This document shows positions 34,280 through 43,602 of a DNA stretch of 64,000 bases, one piece after another. This stretch comes from Demequina sediminis (GTDB taxonomy: Bacteria > Actinomycetota > Actinomycetes > Actinomycetales > Demequinaceae). Position numbers and translations under genes: made by a program. The stretch lies in contig NZ_AP027736.1 in the NCBI RefSeq assembly GCF_030296675.1, positions 1,736,001 through 1,800,000 on the forward strand, given 5' to 3'. Under the pieces are notes generated by a model that had not been told where the DNA came from, ran no database searches, and worked only from the letters and a program-made list of their open reading frames with translations. The first letter of the stretch is position 1. Each line of letters begins with the position of its first letter.

Positions 34280-36954
34280 TTCTTGCGCGCCCGCGACGTC
34301 GAGGCGGACTTCGTGCCCGACTTGGCCGCGGCTCCGGCACGCCTCGCGGGCTTCTTCGCCGGTCCCTTGGCACGCTTCTCCGCGAGCAGCTCGATCGCGC
34401 GCTCGGGTGTGATCGCGTCGAGCGTCTCGCCACGCGGAATCGTCACGTTGGTGGTGCCGTCCGTGAGGTAGTCGCCAAAGCGCCCGGACTTCGCGACGAT
34501 CGGCTTGCCCGACGTCGGGTCGTCGCCGAACTCCTTGAGCGGCGGCGTCGCGGCCCGGCCGCGCCCGCGCTTGGGCTCGGCGTAGATTGCGAGCGCCTCC
34601 TCGAGCGTGATGTCGAGCAGCTGCTGCTCGCTCGCGATGGTGCGCGAGTCCGTGCCCTTCTTGAGGTACGGACCAAAGCGGCCGTTCTGCGCGGTGATCT
34701 CCTCGCCGGTGGCCGGGTCCGTGCCCACCACGCGCGGAAGGCTCATGAGCCGCAGCGCATCCTCGAGCGTGACGGTGTCGATCGACATCGAGGCGAACAG
34801 GCTCGCCGTCTTGGGCCGGCCCTTCGCGTCCTCGGGAAGCACCTCGGTCACGTACGGACCGAAGCGGCCCGCCTTGGCCACGATCTCGAGCCCACTGACC
34901 GGGTGCGTGCCCAGCACGCGCTCGTCGCCGCCCTGGTTCGCGAGCAGCTCCTCGGCCTTCGCCACGGTGAGCTCGTCGGGAGCGAGCTCGTCCGGAACGG
35001 ATGCGGTCTGCTTTTCGCCGTCGACCTCGCGCTCCAGGTACGGGCCGTACTTGCCCACCCGCAGCGCGATGCCGTCGCCGATCTCGAACGTCGAGTTGGC
35101 GCGGGCATCGATGTCGCCCAGGTCCTCGACCAGGCGCTTGAGCCCCTGCGCACGGCCGTCGTCGTCCGAGGCCCCGGAACCGAAGTAGAACGCGGTGAGC
35201 CAGTCGAGGCGCGACAGCTGGCCGGAGGCGATCTTGTCGAGGTCCTCCTCCATGTCCGCGGTGAAGGCGTAGTCGATGAGCCACGCGAAGTGCTCCTCGA
35301 GCAGGCGGATCATCGCGAAGGCGAGCCACGTGGGGATGAGCGCCTGCTTCTCGACGCGCACGTATCCCTTGTCGATGATCGTGTCGACCATCTGGGCATA
35401 CGTGGACGGTCGGCCCAGCTTGCGGTCCTCGAGCTCCTTGATCATCGAGCCCTGCGTGAACCGCGGCGGCGGCGTGGTCGCGTGGGTCAGCGGCTCGACG
35501 CCCGAGGCGTCGACCTTCTGGCCCTCCGCGAGCACCGGCAGTCGCGACTCCTTCTCGACCTTCTGCTCGTCCTCCTCGTAGCGTGCCTTGTCGCGCGACT
35601 CCTCATACAGCGCCATGAAGCCGGGGCTAGTGAGGATCGTGCCTGACGCGGAGAACTCGACCGCATGGTGCGCGGCGGTGGTGGCGCCGATGCGCACCGT
35701 CGAGGTGGTGCCCGTGGCGTCGGCCATCTGCGACGCGAGCGTGCGCTTCCAGATCATCTCGTACATGCGGAACTCGTCGCCCGTGAGCTCCGCGCGCACC
35801 GAGTCCGGGGTGCGGAAGCGGTCGCCCGCGGGACGGATGGCCTCGTGAGCCTCCTGCGCGTTCGAGTCCTGCGTCGCGTAGATGCGCGGGCTCGCCGCGA
35901 CCGAGTCCGAGCCGTAGAGCTCGGCGGCCTGCGACCGCGCGGCGCGCACGGCCTCACCCGACAGCACGGGAGAGTCCGAACGCATGTAGGTGATGTAGCC
36001 CTTTTGGTACAGCGCCTGCGCCACACCCATCGCCTGCCGCGCGCCCAGGCGCAGCTTGCGGCTCGACTCCTGGATCAGGGTCGACGTGATGAACGGAGCG
36101 GCGGGGCGGCGCTTGTAGGGCCGCGAGTCCACGCCCGCGACCGTGAAGGCGGCGTCGGCCAGACCCGCGGCGAGCGCGCCCGCGAGCGCCGCGTGCACGT
36201 GCACCACACGGTCGTTGGTCAGCACGCCGCGGTCGTCGAAGTCCTTGCCGGTCGCGACGCGCTTGCCGTCGACCGTGGTCAGCCGCGCGTCGAACGAGCG
36301 ACCCGCGTCCTTGCCCTCGGTGGCGACGAAGGTGCCGCGCAGGTCCCAGTACTCGGCGGACTGGAAGGCCATGCGCTCGCGCTCACGGTCGACCACGAGC
36401 CGCAGCGTCACGGACTGCACGCGGCCGGCGGACAGCCCCGACTGGATCTTGCGCCACAGCACGGGCGAGACCTCGTAGCCGTACAGGCGGTCGAGCAAGC
36501 GGCGCGCCTCCTGCGCCTCGACCAGCTCCATGTCGACCTCGCGGGGGTGCTCGAGTGCCCTCGCGATCCCCTCGCGGGTGATCTCGTGGAACGCCAGCCG
36601 CTTCACGGGAACCTTGGGCTTCAGCACGTCCAGCAGGTGCCACGCGATGGCCTCGCCCTCGCGGTCCTCATCAGTCGCGAGGTAGAGCTCGTCGGCCTCC
36701 TTGAGGCGCTTCTTGATGTCCGCGACGATCTTCTTCTTGTCCGCGTTGACGACGTAGTACGGCTGAAAGCCGCCGTCGATGTCGATCGCAAACTTGCCGA
36801 TGTCGGACTTCTTGAGCTCCGCGGGCAGCTCGGATCGCTCCGCGAGATCCCTGATATGACCCACCGAGGACACGACGTCGTAATCGTCGCCCAGGTAGCC
36901 GCCGATCGTGCGCGACTTGGTGGGCGACTCGACGATCACGAGCTTGCGGGCCAT
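34276..36954 (-). CDS. topA: DNA topoisomerase I
   Basis: The 892-residue enzyme relaxes negative supercoils. It has the Toprim domain (KLVIVESPTKSRTIGGYLG; LATDEDREGEAIAWHL with the acidic triad) and the catalytic region with GYITYMRSDSPVL (active-site Tyr) and ATTPPPRFTQGSMIKELE. Four C-terminal repeat modules of actinobacterial type follow, each with a GRFGPY/KYGPYL-like core. A basic Lys/Arg tail ends the protein (PAKKPARRAGAAAKSG), also typical of actinobacteria. There are no zinc-finger cysteines. ATG 36954 fits the conserved MARKLVIVESP start. Confidence 0.97.
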   Translation of the reverse strand: MARKLVIVESPTKSRTIGGYLGDDYDVVSSVGHIRDLAERSELPAELKKSDIGKFAIDIDGGFQPYYVVNADKKKIVADIKKRLKEADELYLATDEDREGEAIAWHLLDVLKPKVPVKRLAFHEITREGIARALEHPREVDMELVEAQEARRLLDRLYGYEVSPVLWRKIQSGLSAGRVQSVTLRLVVDRERERMAFQSAEYWDLRGTFVATEGKDAGRSFDARLTTVDGKRVATGKDFDDRGVLTNDRVVHVHAALAGALAAGLADAAFTVAGVDSRPYKRRPAAPFITSTLIQESSRKLRLGARQAMGVAQALYQKGYITYMRSDSPVLSGEAVRAARSQAAELYGSDSVAASPRIYATQDSNAQEAHEAIRPAGDRFRTPDSVRAELTGDEFRMYEMIWKRTLASQMADATGTTSTVRIGATTAAHHAVEFSASGTILTSPGFMALYEESRDKARYEEDEQKVEKESRLPVLAEGQKVDASGVEPLTHATTPPPRFTQGSMIKELEDRKLGRPSTYAQMVDTIIDKGYVRVEKQALIPTWLAFAMIRLLEEHFAWLIDYAFTADMEEDLDKIASGQLSRLDWLTAFYFGSGASDDDGRAQGLKRLVEDLGDIDARANSTFEIGDGIALRVGKYGPYLEREVDGEKQTASVPDELAPDELTVAKAEELLANQGGDERVLGTHPVSGLEIVAKAGRFGPYVTEVLPEDAKGRPKTASLFASMSIDTVTLEDALRLMSLPRVVGTDPATGEEITAQNGRFGPYLKKGTDSRTIASEQQLLDITLEEALAIYAEPKRGRGRAATPPLKEFGDDPTSGKPIVAKSGRFGDYLTDGTTNVTIPRGETLDAITPERAIELLAEKRAKGPAKKPARRAGAAAKSGTKSASTSRARKK

Positions 36955-37129
36955 GAAACCTTCTCTCTGGGGCCGTACCGGACGGCCGTGGGACTCGCGC
37001 CCCGGCGCCTGTGGCGGCCTGAGACGCACTCAATATACATAGGGGGCACGACGCGTCCACCGGGACCTGGGGACAACGGTGCCCGTGCGGGCGGCCATGA
37101 CCCCCGCATCGTCATGGAACGATGGGCGC

Positions 37130-37981
37130 ATGGAGCCCCTCCTCGACGCCACCGCCCGCGCGGCCGTCGGCGACGCGATGCGCGCCGTCGCCGATGCCGA
37201 GATCCGCCCCCGATTCCGTGCCCTCGCGGAGGGCGACATTCGCCTCAAGGGGCCGGGCGACTACGTCACCGAGGCCGACATCGAGGCCGAGCGTGCCCTC
37301 ACTCCCCTCCTCCGCGCGATCCTGGACGTGCCCGTGGTCGGTGAGGAGGCATCGTCCCTCGACCCGAGCGTCACGGAGGTGCTGAGTACCGGCGAGGCCG
37401 CGTGGACCGTGGACCCTGTCGATGGCACCGCGAACTTCGTGGCGGGCTCCGACACGTATGCGGTGATGGTGGGCCTCGTCGAGGGCGGCGAGCCCGTGGG
37501 CGGGTGGATCTACCAGCCCGAACAGGGACGCATGTTCGAGGGACTGCGCGGGGTCGGGGCGTCACTCGACGGCGAGTCGCTCGCGGCGGCCGTTGAGCGC
37601 TCGCGCGGGGACGATGCCAGGGCGGCCTTGGAGGGCCACCCCCGGGGTGCGGTGTCGGTGAAGTACGCGGTGGACTCGGTGCGGGACGGGCTGCTGGGAG
37701 CCGAGGCGGAACTGGGCGGCTACGTGGACCTGCGCATGTGCGCCGGATTCGACTACGCGGACCTGGTGACGCAGGAGGTGGGCTATCTCCTCTACACGCG
37801 CGCCAAGCCCTGGGATCACGTCCCTGGCGCGGCGATTGCGGCCGAGGCAGGCTTCACCGTGGGACGCATCGATGGCAGCGGCTACCGGCCCGCAATCGAG
37901 AGCGGCGCACCACTGCTCGCGGCGCGCACGGACCGATGGGAGTCGGTGCGCGAGGTGCTCGCACGCCACCTGGGCGTCTGA
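37130..37981 (+). CDS. Inositol monophosphatase family protein
   Basis: The 283-residue protein has the Mg-binding motifs of the family: GDYVTEADIEAE, VVGEEAS (here VPVVGEEASSLD), the WTVDPVDGTANFVAG core with DPxDGT, and AKPWDHVPGAAIAAEAGF (WD motif). It hydrolyses inositol phosphate, histidinol phosphate or a related sugar phosphate; the subgroup cannot be told. ATG 37130 is preceded by a GAACGATGGGCGC stretch without a strong ribosome site; ATG 37097 is an alternative. It is divergent from topA. Confidence 0.88.
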   Translation: MEPLLDATARAAVGDAMRAVADAEIRPRFRALAEGDIRLKGPGDYVTEADIEAERALTPLLRAILDVPVVGEEASSLDPSVTEVLSTGEAAWTVDPVDGTANFVAGSDTYAVMVGLVEGGEPVGGWIYQPEQGRMFEGLRGVGASLDGESLAAAVERSRGDDARAALEGHPRGAVSVKYAVDSVRDGLLGAEAELGGYVDLRMCAGFDYADLVTQEVGYLLYTRAKPWDHVPGAAIAAEAGFTVGRIDGSGYRPAIESGAPLLAARTDRWESVREVLARHLGV

Positions 37982-38007
37982 GAACGCGAAGGGAGGTCTG
38001 AGGGAGC

Positions 38008-38733
38008 TCAGCGACGCGCGAGGTCTGGAAGGTCGTCGTGCGCGATGACGTCGTAGAGTCCACGTCCGCCGAGCGCCGCGCGGTACTCCCGAGACGCACG
38101 GCGGGCGCGCGGCCCCTCGAGCACGGGCGCGTGGAAGCCTCCACGAATCGCGTGACGCACCGTCGCGAAGACGTCCTCGCGCGTGTGCACCGTCGGGTCG
38201 ACCGTGAAGCTCACCTCATAGTCCACGCCCGAGTGCTGGATCAGTTCGAGTGACGCCCAGGCCTGGTAACCCGCGGTGTCCTCGCCCGTGATGCGCGTGT
38301 ACATCTCGGGCGTGCCCTTGAGGTCGAAGCTCACCCAGTCGAGTTCGGGCAGCACCGAGGCAAGGCGCCCGGGGTGCGCGCCCATCGTGTGCAGTCCCAC
38401 CGCGTATCCGAGGGAGCGCGCCTCGCGCACCGCGGCGACCAGCCCGTCCTGACGCGCGGGCTCTCCGCCGCCGAACACCACGGCCTCGACCGTGCCCCGG
38501 TGCGCCTCGAGCTGGTCGCGCACCTCGGACCACGCGAGACGGCCCGGAGCGGCGGGGTCGTGCCCCTCGGGGTTCGAGCAGTACGCGCACTTCCACGGGC
38601 AGCCCTGGAGCGTGACGGTCGCGGCGATGCGGCCGGGCCAGTCGAAGCACCCCGACGGGGTGAAGGCGGCAATCGAGAGCGCGTGTGCGGCGATGCCGGG
38701 GACTGCGGTGAGGTCGAGCTCAGTGGTGGACAT
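38008..38733 (-). CDS. nrdG: Anaerobic ribonucleotide reductase activating protein (radical SAM)
   Basis: The 241-residue protein has the radical-SAM cluster motif CPWKCAYC in ATVTLQGCPWKCAYCSNPEG, then VVFGGGEPARQDGL (GGE) and LDWVSFDLKG. These fit the NrdG/pyruvate formate-lyase-activase group. ATG 38733 follows AGGAGG. NrdG makes the glycyl radical on NrdD, but no nrdD gene is adjacent or elsewhere in the window. Two GGGAC-N4-GTCCC-like boxes lie about 230 bp upstream. Other radical-SAM activases are possible, though the short ASGSGCFDWPG-like N-terminus (TPSGCFDWPGRIAATV) favours NrdG. Confidence 0.8.
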   Translation of the reverse strand: MSTTELDLTAVPGIAAHALSIAAFTPSGCFDWPGRIAATVTLQGCPWKCAYCSNPEGHDPAAPGRLAWSEVRDQLEAHRGTVEAVVFGGGEPARQDGLVAAVREARSLGYAVGLHTMGAHPGRLASVLPELDWVSFDLKGTPEMYTRITGEDTAGYQAWASLELIQHSGVDYEVSFTVDPTVHTREDVFATVRHAIRGGFHAPVLEGPRARRASREYRAALGGRGLYDVIAHDDLPDLARR

Positions 38734-39045
38734 GGGGTGTGCCTCCTGTGGCGGACGGCGTGTGCGGGATCGCCGCGTGCCGCCCTCGGGTGTCGCCCGC
38801 TCCTACGGGCATGGCGAACGCCCGGACGCGAGGCGCCCGTGCGTCGAGAGGGGTGAAGGTTGAGACCGCATCGCAGGACCCACCGTGGCGGTCAAAGACC
38901 CCGGGTTCTCCGGGGCCGGCTGCGAACGTCGATGTCACGTTCTCCACGCTACGTCGCACCCCGGGACCACGGTCCCGGACCAGGGTCCCGAGTCTGGTGA
39001 GGCCTCCGTCAGGGCCTGACCAAGGCCCGGCAAAATGGGGCCGAA
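38734..39045 (-). promoter_or_regulatory. Long nrdG upstream region with DosR-like boxes
   Basis: The 312-nt stretch has no convincing gene. CCGGGACC-AC-GGTCCCGG (38961-38978) is a palindrome containing GGGAC-CACG-GTCCC, the spacing of DosR/DevR boxes. A second box, CGGACCAGGGTCCC, follows at 38976-38989. The remaining 200 nt before nrdG could be a leader; I see no B12-riboswitch core. Confidence 0.5.
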
Positions 39046-40604
39046 CTACGCGAGAAAGCCGTCCTTGACCAGCTCGCGAATCGCGGGCACCAGTCCCGCG
39101 ACCATGCGGTCGGACTCGACGTCCAGCAGTGCCGCGAGCGCGTGCGCGATCTGCCCCGCGGTGAGGTCCCCGTCGCACGCGCCCACGAATCCCGCGAGCG
39201 CGGTGTCCATCGACACCGAGCGCCCCAGCCCCGCGCCCTGGCGCAGCAACAGGTGACTGGGGTCGGCCTGCAGGACCGGGCCGTAGGACTCGCGGGTGAC
39301 GTCGGGCGCCGCGGTCCATGCGGTCGCGAGCACGTCCCCGTCACTCATGGCCGCGACGCGGTCGTGAGCGGCAAGGGCGTCCACGAGGTAGGCGCCAAAG
39401 GGCTCCTGCAGCGCTCCCTCGTGCTGCTCAAGCCTGCGCAGGGTCGGCGTCCCCGACACGGGCCGGCGCAGCAGCACCATACCGAAACCCACCGAGCGCA
39501 CGCCGCGCGCGTCGAAGTCCTCGAGGTAGGCCCGGTAGGCGGCCTCGAACTCGGCGCGCCCGCGCTCGGGGATCACGCCGGCGTCCCGCAGCCACGTCTC
39601 GGCATACTCCGCAGCGTCCAGCCTGTCGCGCTCGATGACCCACGCGTCGAGCGGTCGACCGGCCGCGGCGGAGGCATCGAGCCACGCCTCCAGCCCCTCC
39701 GACCAGTCCTCGCCGCGCACCTCCCAGTTGCCCAGCAGCTGAGCGACGCCTCCCGGCGCCAGCACGCTCCCCACGCGCGACACGAGCCCCGCCACGATCC
39801 CGTCGCCCGCCTCGCCGCCAGCGCGATACTCGAAGGCGGGCGCCCCGGGGGCGTGATGACGAACGGCGGGTTCGACACCACCAGGTCGAACTGCTCCCCC
39901 TCGACGGGGTCGAGCATCGACCCCTCGCGCAGGTCCCACGGGGTGTCGAGCGCGGCGGCGCCGAGCGCCTCGGCGTTGAGGGCCTGGTTGAACGCGGCGA
40001 AGGCCAGCGCGCGGCGCGACACGTCGGTCGCGACCACCTCACGCGCGTGTAGCGAGGCATGCAACGCCTGCACCCCGCACCCCGTCCCCAGGTCCAGCAC
40101 GCGGCCCACCGGCGTGCGCATCGTCATCCCCGCGAGCGTGAGGGACGCGCCGCCGATCCCGAGCACGTGATCCTCGCGCAGCCGCGCGCCGGTCACGGCC
40201 TCGCCGCGATCCGACGCGACCCACCAGCGTGCCTCTCCCCCGGCCCCGACCGCCGCGTAGGGGCGCAGGTCGACCAGGGCGCGCACGGCATCGTCCCTTC
40301 CCTCGCCCGCCGTCTCGATCAGGCCGGCCTCGACCGCTCCCGCGGTGCCCACGCCCGGCAGGGTGCGATCGAGCTCGGCGCGCGTGACCGCGTCGCCCAG
40401 CAGAAAGAGCCGGGTGAGGACGGCCGCCGGGAGGGACGATGCCCTGGCCGCGAGGCGCGCGGGCAGCACCTGTTCGCGCGCGAAGGCACGCGCGGCGCGC
40501 TCGCCGATCACCGCCTCGACCGAGTCGACGGTCCAGCCCTCGAGGGCCGCGCGCAGGGCGCCGGCGGAGGCGGGCGTGAGGGTGGGGACGAGTCGCGGTG
40601 TCAC
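39046..40604 (-). CDS. HemK-like N5-glutamine/SAM-dependent methyltransferase, frameshifted at a G4 run
   Basis: The N-terminal half (frame from 40604) has a DUF-like leader, then the SAM motif VLDLGTGCGVQALHAS and DLVVSNPPFVITPPG, the NPPF substrate motif. The C-terminal half is in another frame (APAFEYRAGGEAGDGIVAGLVSRV onwards) to the stop at 39046. One more G in the minus-strand G4 run (CCCC at 39843-39846) restores ITPPGAPAFEYRAGG. The joined product has about 519 residues. The family (DUF7059-type/PrmC-like) is common in actinobacteria; the target is unknown. It is upstream of nrdG on the same strand but separated by 312 bp. Confidence 0.82.
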
Positions 40605-40687
40605 GGCTCGAGGCTAGCGCGGCTCAGCCGAGTCGCTCCGAGGTGAGCAGCGCGCGGCCCGTGGCGCCCTTCCCGCCCCCGCCCACC

Positions 40688-40707
40688 GTTCGGGACACTC
40701 AGGACTC
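40688..40707 (-). repeat. Third copy of the 20-bp dispersed repeat
   Basis: The + strand reads the exact reverse complement of GAGTCCTGAGTGTCCCGAAC, found as a pair at 15790 and 15831. Here it overlaps the last codons and TGA of the gene ending at 40699. Confidence 0.9.
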
Positions 40708-41121
40708 CGCGTCTTCGATCGCCACGGTCGCACCCCGGGCCTCGAGCACGGCCGCGACGTCGCGCGCGGAGTCGCGAGAGAGGCCGGAGAAGACCGTCAG
40801 CGACTCTGCCCGCCGCATCGCCTCGAGGAGGATGGTTGCCGACGGACTCTCCTGCTCCTCGCGGATCGCCTTCACGACCTCGATCGCGCGCGGCCGCCAT
40901 GAGATCACGGCGATCTGGGAGGACCCAGGCTCGCGCCCTGGCGATGTCCTCTCGGCGTCGGGCCCCACGAATCGGCGCACCGTGCCCGGGAGCGCGAGCA
41001 ACGGAACCCAGAAGAGCAGCCACCACACCCAGGTCGGGACACTCTCGGCTAGAAGCGAGACAAGCCCGGCCCACACCACGAGGGCGCCAAGGACGATGCC
41101 CCAGAGCGCCCAGCGATGCAT
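40699..41121 (-). CDS. Two-TM membrane protein with ribosomal L7/L12-like C-terminal domain
   Basis: The 140-residue protein has two membrane segments (LWGIVLGALVVWAGLVSLLA; VWWLLFWVPLLALPG). A short linker and a soluble C-terminal domain of about 60 residues follow. The latter (AIEVVKAIREEQE ... SRDSARDVAAVLEARGATVAIED) follows the L7/L12 C-terminal pattern of V-I-K-x-(I/V)-R-E, then a helix, then A-x-x-L-x-x-x-G-A-x-V-x-(I/V). The family role of such membrane-tethered L7/L12-like domains is not known to me. ATG 41121; a repeat pair lies directly upstream (41139-41201). Confidence 0.65.
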   Translation of the reverse strand: MHRWALWGIVLGALVVWAGLVSLLAESVPTWVWWLLFWVPLLALPGTVRRFVGPDAERTSPGREPGSSQIAVISWRPRAIEVVKAIREEQESPSATILLEAMRRAESLTVFSGLSRDSARDVAAVLEARGATVAIEDAES

Positions 41122-41138
41122 GGCTCGAGACTAACGCG

Positions 41139-41201
41139 TCGCAAAATCCGATGCGCTAAGGCCCATTCGGGCTCGAGAATCGCAAAATCCTATGCACGAA
41201 G
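41139..41201. repeat. Pair of 22-bp imperfect direct repeats with 41-bp pitch
   Basis: TCGCAAAATCCGATGC (41139-41154) recurs as TCGCAAAATCCTATGC (41180-41195); over 22 bp the copies match at 19 positions. GGCTCGAGA precedes both (41122 and 41170). The pair is 18-80 bp upstream of the ATG at 41121 (minus strand) and beyond the 3' end of hppA. Confidence 0.85.
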
Positions 41202-41244
41202 CGAGAGAGGTGAGTCGCCGCGCGGGCTATCCCTCGTCGGCCCG

Positions 41245-43602
41245 TCAGCCCTCGCCAGCCCCGCCCACGGGAGCGTCGTGCGCCGCGTCCCGGGACTCAC
41301 CCCGTGCGACGCGCCCGGCCTCCTCGGCCGCCGCGGCATCGGCCTCGCTCGCGATCCCGCCCTGATGCGCGCGACGCGACGCCGCGACCACGGCGCCCAC
41401 CGCGACCAGCCCCGCGACCCCTGCCACCAACGCGCGCAGCCAAGCGTTCGCATCGTCGCCGTAGGACAGCATCACGACGGCTGGCGCGATGAGCAGCGCG
41501 ACCAGGTTCATCACCTTGATAAGCGGATTGATCGCGGGCCCCGCGGTGTCCTTGAACGGGTCACCGATCGTGTCGCCAATCACCGTGGCCTCGTGCGCGG
41601 GCGAGTTCTTGCCGCCATAGTGGCCGTCCTCGATGATCTTCTTCGCGTTGTCCCACGAGCCACCCGAGTTCGCCAGGAACACCGCCATGAGCACGCCCGT
41701 GCCGATCGCCCCAGCGAGGAATCCCGCGAGCGCCCCGATGCCCAGCGCGAAGCCCACGAAGATCGGCGCCATTGCCGCGAGCAGCCCGGGAGTGGCGAGC
41801 TCGCGCAGCGAGTCGCGCGTGCAGATGTCGACCACCCGCCCGTACTCCGGCCGCTGCGCGCCGGTCATGATCCCCGGCATCTCGCGGAACTGGCGCCGCA
41901 CCTCGAACACGATCGCGCCCGCCGCGCGCGTGACCGCGTCGATCGCGAGGCCCGAGAACAGGAACACCGTCGCGCCGCCGATGATCAGTCCCACGAGCGT
42001 GAGCGGGTGGATGATCTCGTAGGAGAACGATGCCGCGGTCGCCGCGGCGTCCGACAAGGCCTGGGTGACGGCGTCGGAATAGCTGCCGAACAGGGCCGTC
42101 GCCGCGAGCACCGCGGTCGCGATGGCGATGCCCTTGGTGATGGCCTTAGTCGTGTTGCCCACGGCGTCGAGGTCGGTCAGCGTCTGCGCGGCCTCCTCGT
42201 CGACCTCTCCGGACATCTCCGCGATGCCCTGGGCGTTGTCGGACACCGGCCCGAATGTGTCCATCGCGACGATCACGCCCACGGTAGTGAGCAGTCCGCA
42301 GCCCGCGAGCGCCACGAGGAACAGCGCGAGCGGCACGGACCCTCCCGCGATCGTGAACAGCACCACGATCGCCCCCGCGATGACCGTCGCGGTGTAGACC
42401 GCGGACTCGAGGCCCACGCCGATCCCGGACAGCACCACGGTGGCCGCTCCCGTCAGCGAGGACCGTGCCACGCGCTTGGTGGGGCGCGAGGCGGTGTCGG
42501 TGAAGTAGCCGGTGAGCCACAGGATCAGCCCCGCGAGGCCGATCCCGACGAACACGGCGAGCGTCGCGACGATGCGCGGGTCGCCGTCCTCCCCCACGAG
42601 CGATCCCCCGGTGAGGCCCGCGAAGGTCGACGGCAGGTAGACGAAGGACGCGATCGCGGCGAGCACCGCGCCCACCGCGGCCGACGTATAGAAGCCGCGA
42701 TTGATGGCCGCGAGGCCGGGCTCGGCGCCGCGGATGCGCGTGATGAGCACGCCGAGCCCCGCCACGAGAGCGCCGATCGCGGTCACGATCAGCGGGAACA
42801 CCAGCCCCTGCTCGCCGAACGCCGCCTTGCCCAGGATGAGCGCGGCCACGAGCGTCACGGCGTAGGACTCGAAGAGGTCCGCCGCCATTCCGGCGCAGTC
42901 GCCCACGTTGTCGCCCACGTTGTCCGCGATGGTCGCGGCGTTGCGCGGATCGTCCTCGGGGATGTGCTGCTCGACCTTGCCCACCAGGTCCGCCCCCACG
43001 TCGGCCGCCTTGGTGAAGATGCCGCCGCCCACCCTCATGAACATCGCGAGCAGCGCGGCCCCGAAGCCGAATCCCTCCAGCACGGCCGCGGCATCGTCCC
43101 GATACAGGAAGACCACGGCCGCCGCGCCACCCAGGCCCATGCCCACCACGGACATGCCCACCGCGCCGCCGGTGCGGAACGCGATGCGCGCACCCTCGGT
43201 GCGCCCTCCGGCGCGCGTCGAGGCGGACGCGACGCGCACGTTCGCGCGCACCGCGAGCCACATGCCCATGTAGCCGATGGTCGCCGAGCATCCCGCACCG
43301 AGCAGGAAGAACATCGACCGCCCCACGCGCACGCCGGTGTCGCCCGGCAGGAGGAAGAGCAGCGCGAACACCACGGCGGCGAAGAGCGCGAGGGTACGGA
43401 ACTGGCGGCTGAGGTATGCGCTCGCGCCCTCCTGGACCGCGGTCGCGATCTCATTCATCTTCTCGGTGCCCGCCGGTGCCTTGAGCACCTGGGCGCGCAG
43501 CAGCCACGAGGCGAGCAGCGCGGCGGCGGCGATCAGTCCGATCACCACGACGATGGTCAGGCTGCCGGAGGTGACCTCTACGGCGGCACGGGTCGCGTGC
43601 AT
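41245..43602 (-). CDS. hppA: Membrane H+-translocating pyrophosphatase, K+-independent type
   Basis: The 785-residue protein has about 16 membrane segments and pumps protons using pyrophosphate. Motifs include GGGIFTKAADVGADLVGKVE (substrate loop), DDPRNAATIADNVGDNVGDCAGM and, near the C-terminus, GDTIGDPFKDTAGPAINPLIK. The K+-independence mark is GNTTKA (Lys in place of Ala in GNTTAA). The ATG at 43602 precedes the first membrane segment after a short leader (MHATRAAVEV). A large open frame on the opposite strand is a shadow of its composition. Confidence 0.96.
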   Translation of the reverse strand: MHATRAAVEVTSGSLTIVVVIGLIAAAALLASWLLRAQVLKAPAGTEKMNEIATAVQEGASAYLSRQFRTLALFAAVVFALLFLLPGDTGVRVGRSMFFLLGAGCSATIGYMGMWLAVRANVRVASASTRAGGRTEGARIAFRTGGAVGMSVVGMGLGGAAAVVFLYRDDAAAVLEGFGFGAALLAMFMRVGGGIFTKAADVGADLVGKVEQHIPEDDPRNAATIADNVGDNVGDCAGMAADLFESYAVTLVAALILGKAAFGEQGLVFPLIVTAIGALVAGLGVLITRIRGAEPGLAAINRGFYTSAAVGAVLAAIASFVYLPSTFAGLTGGSLVGEDGDPRIVATLAVFVGIGLAGLILWLTGYFTDTASRPTKRVARSSLTGAATVVLSGIGVGLESAVYTATVIAGAIVVLFTIAGGSVPLALFLVALAGCGLLTTVGVIVAMDTFGPVSDNAQGIAEMSGEVDEEAAQTLTDLDAVGNTTKAITKGIAIATAVLAATALFGSYSDAVTQALSDAAATAASFSYEIIHPLTLVGLIIGGATVFLFSGLAIDAVTRAAGAIVFEVRRQFREMPGIMTGAQRPEYGRVVDICTRDSLRELATPGLLAAMAPIFVGFALGIGALAGFLAGAIGTGVLMAVFLANSGGSWDNAKKIIEDGHYGGKNSPAHEATVIGDTIGDPFKDTAGPAINPLIKVMNLVALLIAPAVVMLSYGDDANAWLRALVAGVAGLVAVGAVVAASRRAHQGGIASEADAAAAEEAGRVARGESRDAAHDAPVGGAGEG

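Noticed and set aside
38734-39045. Cobalamin or other riboswitch before nrdG
   Set aside because: No B12-box or other conserved core could be found by eye; only the palindromic boxes are clear.
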